This document shows, in pieces, positions 33,746 through 37,342 of a DNA stretch of 37,342 nt (position 1 is the first letter of the stretch; each line of letters opens with the position of its first letter). The stretch lies in contig JAJTHM010000064.1 in the NCBI GenBank assembly GCA_021297855.1, forward strand, positions 1 to 37,342, written 5' to 3'. The notes beneath the pieces are model-generated. The model saw only the letters and a list, made by a program, of their open reading frames with translations, was not told the DNA's origin and made no database searches. The stretch is from Sphingobacteriales bacterium. GTDB lineage: Bacteria; Bacteroidota; Bacteroidia; Chitinophagales; JADJOU01. The translations under genes were made by a program, and so were the position numbers.

Positions 33746-35341
33746 TTATCTGGAAATCATCACCTTCTCAGTCTTTATTACACTTCCCATTTTATCTCTC
33801 AACTGAAATAAATAAATGCCTTCGGACAAATCTCTCATATCTAGCCTAAGACCATCCTTTGACACCTCTATACTAGGAAAAACCTGCTGCCCTAGCAGAT
33901 TATACAGCTCCACTAAACTTCCTACTGCCCACTTTTGACTGCTCACTTCGACGTAGTCGATAGCGGGATTTGGATAGACTTTTAAATCTAGCGTCTCAGT
34001 CTCCGTTATAGCACTACCAGCACAGGTATCTGCACCGAGATTATAGTTTGGATAGTATGGTACTCCACCTACAAATACTCTTAATGTAACAGCATGTTGT
34101 TTGAAATTACAAGCTAATCCTTTTCTATCAGGAAATTCAATCTCATGTAATGCCATAGCTGTTATACTATTACCCAAATAAATCTTGCCATTTGGTGCTA
34201 ATTGAGCAGTAGAAAAAGTAGTAGGTGAACCAAAGGTATCTCTAAAGCCATCATACGTTGCAACCCTTACCCAATCATTCTTTAGATTAGTTCCATTTAA
34301 ATCAAATTGATAAACTCTTTCTCCACTATAATTCGTATAGATAAATTGATTGTTGGGTGAAAAAATAATATCTAAAGGTTGATATTTATTCTGCAAAGGT
34401 GCATCACCAAAAGGATATTCTACTTGACGCGGATTTGAAAATAAACCCTTGCATCTATCAAAGTTAAATACTTCTATTCCTTTATAGCTGATTCTAGCAT
34501 ATTGCTTGCCATCACTGCTATATCTATGTCCATAGCATAAGTCTTTATTATCTATATCTCTCATATCTGATATCCAGCCTATGCATTGTTTATGACTGAA
34601 TTTTATTCCCTGATTATCTAGTTTAAAGAATAAGTAACAGTTCGTATCTTGGTAACCACGTGCAGTGATCCACCAGTCTCTTCCATTGGCATGTTTACAT
34701 GCAGAAATAACGTGAGAAAAATCTCCGCTTAGAAGATTTTGTTCTTTAACTATCATTTTTCCTTTGCCATTATTCAAACTCATATCTATAAGAGAATATA
34801 CTACTTTATGAAATCTTAACCATTTCGTTTGAGCTAGATTATCATAATTCATAATTGAAGAAATGAGATAATATTGATTTTTATTTGAAGGATTTGGAAT
34901 TGAAATTAGGCTACCTGCATAAGAACCAATAAGATAGTCTTCGTAGTACCCATTATCAACGGTAGTCCAGTAGGAGCTATAATTTAAACTATCTCCATTC
35001 TCGACCAAAAGATGCTGACTATTAAAGACCTTAGAGCCATTAGAATAAAACAATAAATTTCCATTTAAATCGCAAGTATTAACGACATTCCATGTTAATC
35101 CTAAACTTTTAGAATATCTATTGATTGTTAATGGGTTTGTAAATTTAATTAGGTTTGCCCCAAAAAATTTATTTGAACCAGTATCAGGTTTACTTGCAGT
35201 CATTCCCACATCTTGCACCCCTACAATCCATGTGTGGTTTTCGTTTTGTGAATATAATATGTTAAGACATAAAAAAAGCAATTTCACGGAAATAAATTTC
35301 CGTGAAATTGCTTTTTGTCTAATTGAAAATTGACAAATCAT
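33746..35341 (-). CDS. T9SS type A sorting-domain protein, beta-propeller-like
   Basis: A 531-aa (maximum) secreted protein. The N-terminal region after a hydrophobic segment (VKLLFLCLNILYSQN) has propeller-like strands (LLFYSNGSKVFNSQHLL, YYLISSIMNYDN, DIIFSPNNQFIYTNYSG) with no catalytic motif seen. The last ~75 residues are a type A sorting domain (LKVYPNPAIDYVEV…LVELYNLLGQQVF…LDMRDLSEGIYLFQL…EKVMISR). The longest frame starts at ATG 35341, three bases after the upstream stop. Its codons ~9-23 fall inside a perfect 21-bp terminator-like hairpin, so the true start may be GTG 35287 or TTG 35281, which still leave a signal peptide. The gene tail faces the GLPGLI gene. Confidence 0.85.
   Translation of the reverse strand: MICQFSIRQKAISRKFISVKLLFLCLNILYSQNENHTWIVGVQDVGMTASKPDTGSNKFFGANLIKFTNPLTINRYSKSLGLTWNVVNTCDLNGNLLFYSNGSKVFNSQHLLVENGDSLNYSSYWTTVDNGYYEDYLIGSYAGSLISIPNPSNKNQYYLISSIMNYDNLAQTKWLRFHKVVYSLIDMSLNNGKGKMIVKEQNLLSGDFSHVISACKHANGRDWWITARGYQDTNCYLFFKLDNQGIKFSHKQCIGWISDMRDIDNKDLCYGHRYSSDGKQYARISYKGIEVFNFDRCKGLFSNPRQVEYPFGDAPLQNKYQPLDIIFSPNNQFIYTNYSGERVYQFDLNGTNLKNDWVRVATYDGFRDTFGSPTTFSTAQLAPNGKIYLGNSITAMALHEIEFPDRKGLACNFKQHAVTLRVFVGGVPYYPNYNLGADTCAGSAITETETLDLKVYPNPAIDYVEVSSQKWAVGSLVELYNLLGQQVFPSIEVSKDGLRLDMRDLSEGIYLFQLRDKMGSVIKTEKVMISR
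35268..35316 (-). terminator. Perfect 21-bp hairpin between two T9SS cargo genes (bidirectional terminator)
   Basis: Arms at 35273-35293 and 35296-35316 are exact reverse complements (GCAATTTCACGGAAAT core flanked by A5/T5) around a two-base AA loop. On the minus strand the stem is followed by T residues, fitting a terminator for the gene ending at 35345. It also works on the plus strand. It overlaps the beginning of the downstream ORF. Confidence 0.85.
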
Positions 35342-35344
35342 ATA

Positions 35345-37342
35345 TTACTTTACAACTTGAAGTTTACCATCAAATATACCTAAATTATTATGAATCACCT
35401 TAACTAAGTAGATGCCATTTATCCAATTGCTTGATTTTAATTCATATCTCTTGGAATCTAATGTAAGAGTTTCTGAAAATACTTGTCGTCCTTGTATATC
35501 TGAAACCATAATAGTCAAGGGTTCTAAAGGCATACTAGAGAACTCTAAACAAGTTATATCTTTAGTTGGATTCGGTGCAAGGGTACAAGTAATCTGAGGC
35601 TTGGTTTTCGGCTGTTTGGTCGATTTATATTCCATGCCAGAGGCGTTACAAATTATAGCATCGTCATAGAAGATGGTATCTTCGTAGAGTCTCATAATAG
35701 CACGGCTTCGATAAACTGCATCAGGTTCTAGTAGAGGGCATAGCTGAGCAAGCAGTCGGAAGCTGTCTATCTGCAATGAGTCTAGCTGCCGCTGGCCTCT
35801 GCCTATGGTGCGGTAGTAGAGGTTGAGAAAGCGTTTCTTAAGCCTAGAAGAGGTGTCTATGGCTTCCAATTCGCTAAGCATCTGAAGGAGTGTATCGCAC
35901 TGGAGCTGAAGCCTCGTAAAGGCTAGGGCATGATATTCATCTAGTTGCGTGCGGATAGGGCCTATCTGGTCTAGAAGCAGAGCCATGCTGCTGTCGATAG
36001 TGCTACGCAGCGTATCGGGCATATTATCTATAAGGGTATCTTCATAGCTGGCACGAATAGAATCGTAGTAGCTGAGTAGCCGCTCTAGGCTATCTCGCAG
36101 ATAACCAGCCGCAGCTAGAAGGCTAGAATCGGCCGAGCTGAGCGTCCCATAGCCAAGTTCTTTCTGCTCTATCTGGTAGAAAGCACCGATACTGCCAGTA
36201 TCGAGCTGATGGATAAAGGCGAGTTCATCACTGGTATCAGGCAATATGTCTTCAATGGGTTTGAGTTCTTCGTAGAGTTCAGCTTCGTTCTGATAGATCA
36301 GCGGGGTTTCGTAACTCTCAAAAGCTAACCCACCCTGTAGAATAATGCCGTCTAGACCACTGCCTGTCCAGTTTGACACTCCGCTACCCGAGCCACTGCT
36401 GCCACTGCCATTACCTATAGCACCTGTACAGGCATCGTTGTCTCCACTACCTAATCTAATAATGAAGTTTGCACTACTAGATGGCGGTATAAATTTATTA
36501 GCGATTCCTAATCCAATCCTAAGTCTTGAAATACTGGGAATCTGTGAGTTTTCCGCAGCCAGTCCTCCCGAATAGCTTCCTAGCCAAGTATTACCAGTAT
36601 TGAGTTGTGGCTTGAGTGTAGAGCGGTTGTCGAGTTTGAGTCCATTGGTATGGTTGTAGAATTTATTGCGCTGCATATTGGTATTGGCGCAGGTACCTGT
36701 GAAGCGCATACCCGTGCGGAGGTTCATCATACTATTGCATCGCAGGGTGTCCTGAGACATATTCATATAGATACCTACTGGGAAGAGCCCTACAGGGCTC
36801 GCCGAAGTATTGACTATGGAGCGCGCATTAGAGGTAGATGCTATCAGGTTATTCGTAGCATCCGTATTTTCACTATTGGTTAGGTTGATACCGCCTAGAC
36901 TGACAGAAGGAGCATTGAGGTTGATCGTATTCGCATTGACTATAGGCTGATTGGTAAATAAGCCAGTTCTTAAAATAGTTCTCTTCACATTGTTGAGAAG
37001 CATACCATAGCCCATTCTACCATTCATAAGTATTGTACTGTTTGCTATTTTCGTTCTATTAAAGTTGCCTACAGCGAATAAGGGCACCTTGCCCCCGCTA
37101 TACCATAGTTCTATCCCTGTCGATAAGTTCGTATTGCCTGTTACATTGATTAGGTTGTTTTCATAGCAGAAGCCTGGAGCGAAAGCTAGATTTGTAGATA
37201 CTCCTGGCAAGAAATAAATACCTCTATGACTAGCTTGTATATTCGTATTTTTAATTTGACTGGCATTGGCTGAGATAGAGTTCACCCCTTCGAATACATT
37301 GGTCATCTTGGTTTCATTCATAGGATAGAGGGTTACATTTCC
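35345..37342 (-). CDS. T9SS type A sorting-domain protein with beta-helix-like repeats (partial, 5' end outside window)
   Basis: The frame is open to the right edge (seven further codons beyond the ATG at 37321), so the N-terminus lies outside the window. Within 665 visible residues, the first ~300 are Asn/Thr/Ser-rich repeats (NTNIQASHRGIYFLPG, NNVKRTILRTGLF, ANTINLNAPSVSLGGINL), as expected of a right-handed parallel beta-helix. A Gly/Ser-rich linker (GNGSGSSGSGSG) follows. A long, acidic, Leu-rich helical region spans about 340-560 (counted from ATG 37321). A type A sorting domain begins at about 576 (LAPNPTKDITCLEF…VSDIQGRQVFSETL…WINGIYLVKV…GKLQVVK). A surface or secreted protein of unknown role. 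Confidence 0.85.
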   Translation of the reverse strand, partial: GNVTLYPMNETKMTNVFEGVNSISANASQIKNTNIQASHRGIYFLPGVSTNLAFAPGFCYENNLINVTGNTNLSTGIELWYSGGKVPLFAVGNFNRTKIANSTILMNGRMGYGMLLNNVKRTILRTGLFTNQPIVNANTINLNAPSVSLGGINLTNSENTDATNNLIASTSNARSIVNTSASPVGLFPVGIYMNMSQDTLRCNSMMNLRTGMRFTGTCANTNMQRNKFYNHTNGLKLDNRSTLKPQLNTGNTWLGSYSGGLAAENSQIPSISRLRIGLGIANKFIPPSSSANFIIRLGSGDNDACTGAIGNGSGSSGSGSGVSNWTGSGLDGIILQGGLAFESYETPLIYQNEAELYEELKPIEDILPDTSDELAFIHQLDTGSIGAFYQIEQKELGYGTLSSADSSLLAAAGYLRDSLERLLSYYDSIRASYEDTLIDNMPDTLRSTIDSSMALLLDQIGPIRTQLDEYHALAFTRLQLQCDTLLQMLSELEAIDTSSRLKKRFLNLYYRTIGRGQRQLDSLQIDSFRLLAQLCPLLEPDAVYRSRAIMRLYEDTIFYDDAIICNASGMEYKSTKQPKTKPQITCTLAPNPTKDITCLEFSSMPLEPLTIMVSDIQGRQVFSETLTLDSKRYELKSSNWINGIYLVKVIHNNLGIFDGKLQVVK

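Noticed and set aside
36605-36883. Plus-strand ORF within the right-edge T9SS gene
   Set aside because: Antisense to the beta-helix repeats; composition explained by repeats on the other strand.

Overview
The window reads as a chromosomal segment of an AT-rich member of the Bacteroidota. Four points support this. There are type IX secretion system (T9SS) sorting domains of both type A and type B. A PorP/SprF protein, a GLPGLI-family protein and an OMP beta-barrel/carboxypeptidase-regulatory protein are present. Clear Shine-Dalgarno sequences are not evident. Good matches to the phylum-specific -7 promoter box TAnnTTTG lie upstream of many genes. A class within the phylum cannot be fixed from sequence alone; the small (738 aa) PurL rather than the fused ~1200 aa form argues against Bacteroidia/Flavobacteriia-like gene content.

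Layout. Bases 1-148 are the C-terminus of a T9SS type A cargo protein, closed by a strong terminator. Bases 351-3612 hold purL, a NUDIX hydrolase and a small conserved protein. They converge on a minus-strand Mpo1-like gene and a metallo-beta-lactamase-fold hydrolase (3614-4933). From a compact divergent promoter, an LptF/LptG permease runs rightward, followed by tRNA-Glu and a tiny GIY-YIG protein. Bases 6473-7215 are gene-free and rich in palindromes. They include a 57-nt copy of the tRNA-Glu 3' end plus terminator that carries a palindrome inserted exactly in the T-loop. Bases 7216-12887 are minus-strand genes: a START-domain lipoprotein-like or secreted protein, a small CxxC membrane protein, an aminotransferase, a minimal protein-kinase-like protein and gcvP.

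Bases 13141-22272 look like one T9SS type B module: a possible 30-codon leader ORF, a 1943-aa secreted protein with a type B tail, its PorP/SprF partner and an OmpA/PD40 protein, with overlaps or short gaps. Bases 22407-25966 hold an MlaD (MCE) protein, an OstA/LptA-like protein, a 53-aa lipoprotein and a 2-oxoacid:ferredoxin oxidoreductase beta subunit with no alpha subunit beside it. An OmpA/thrombospondin-type-3 protein, metG, an OMP barrel protein and a GLPGLI protein follow (26031-33574). The right end holds two minus-strand T9SS type A cargo genes, separated by a perfect 21-bp hairpin that overlaps the first codons of the downstream ORF.

Much of the window serves envelope building and protein export: LPS/phospholipid transport (LptF/G, OstA, MlaD), T9SS cargo and partner, and OmpA-type anchors. 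These are interspersed with housekeeping genes (purL, gcvP, metG, tRNA-Glu, aminotransferase). The least ordinary stretch is the tRNA-Glu/GIY-YIG/palindrome region at about 6150-7080. I found no CRISPR array, IS element, prophage or recognisable defence operon.
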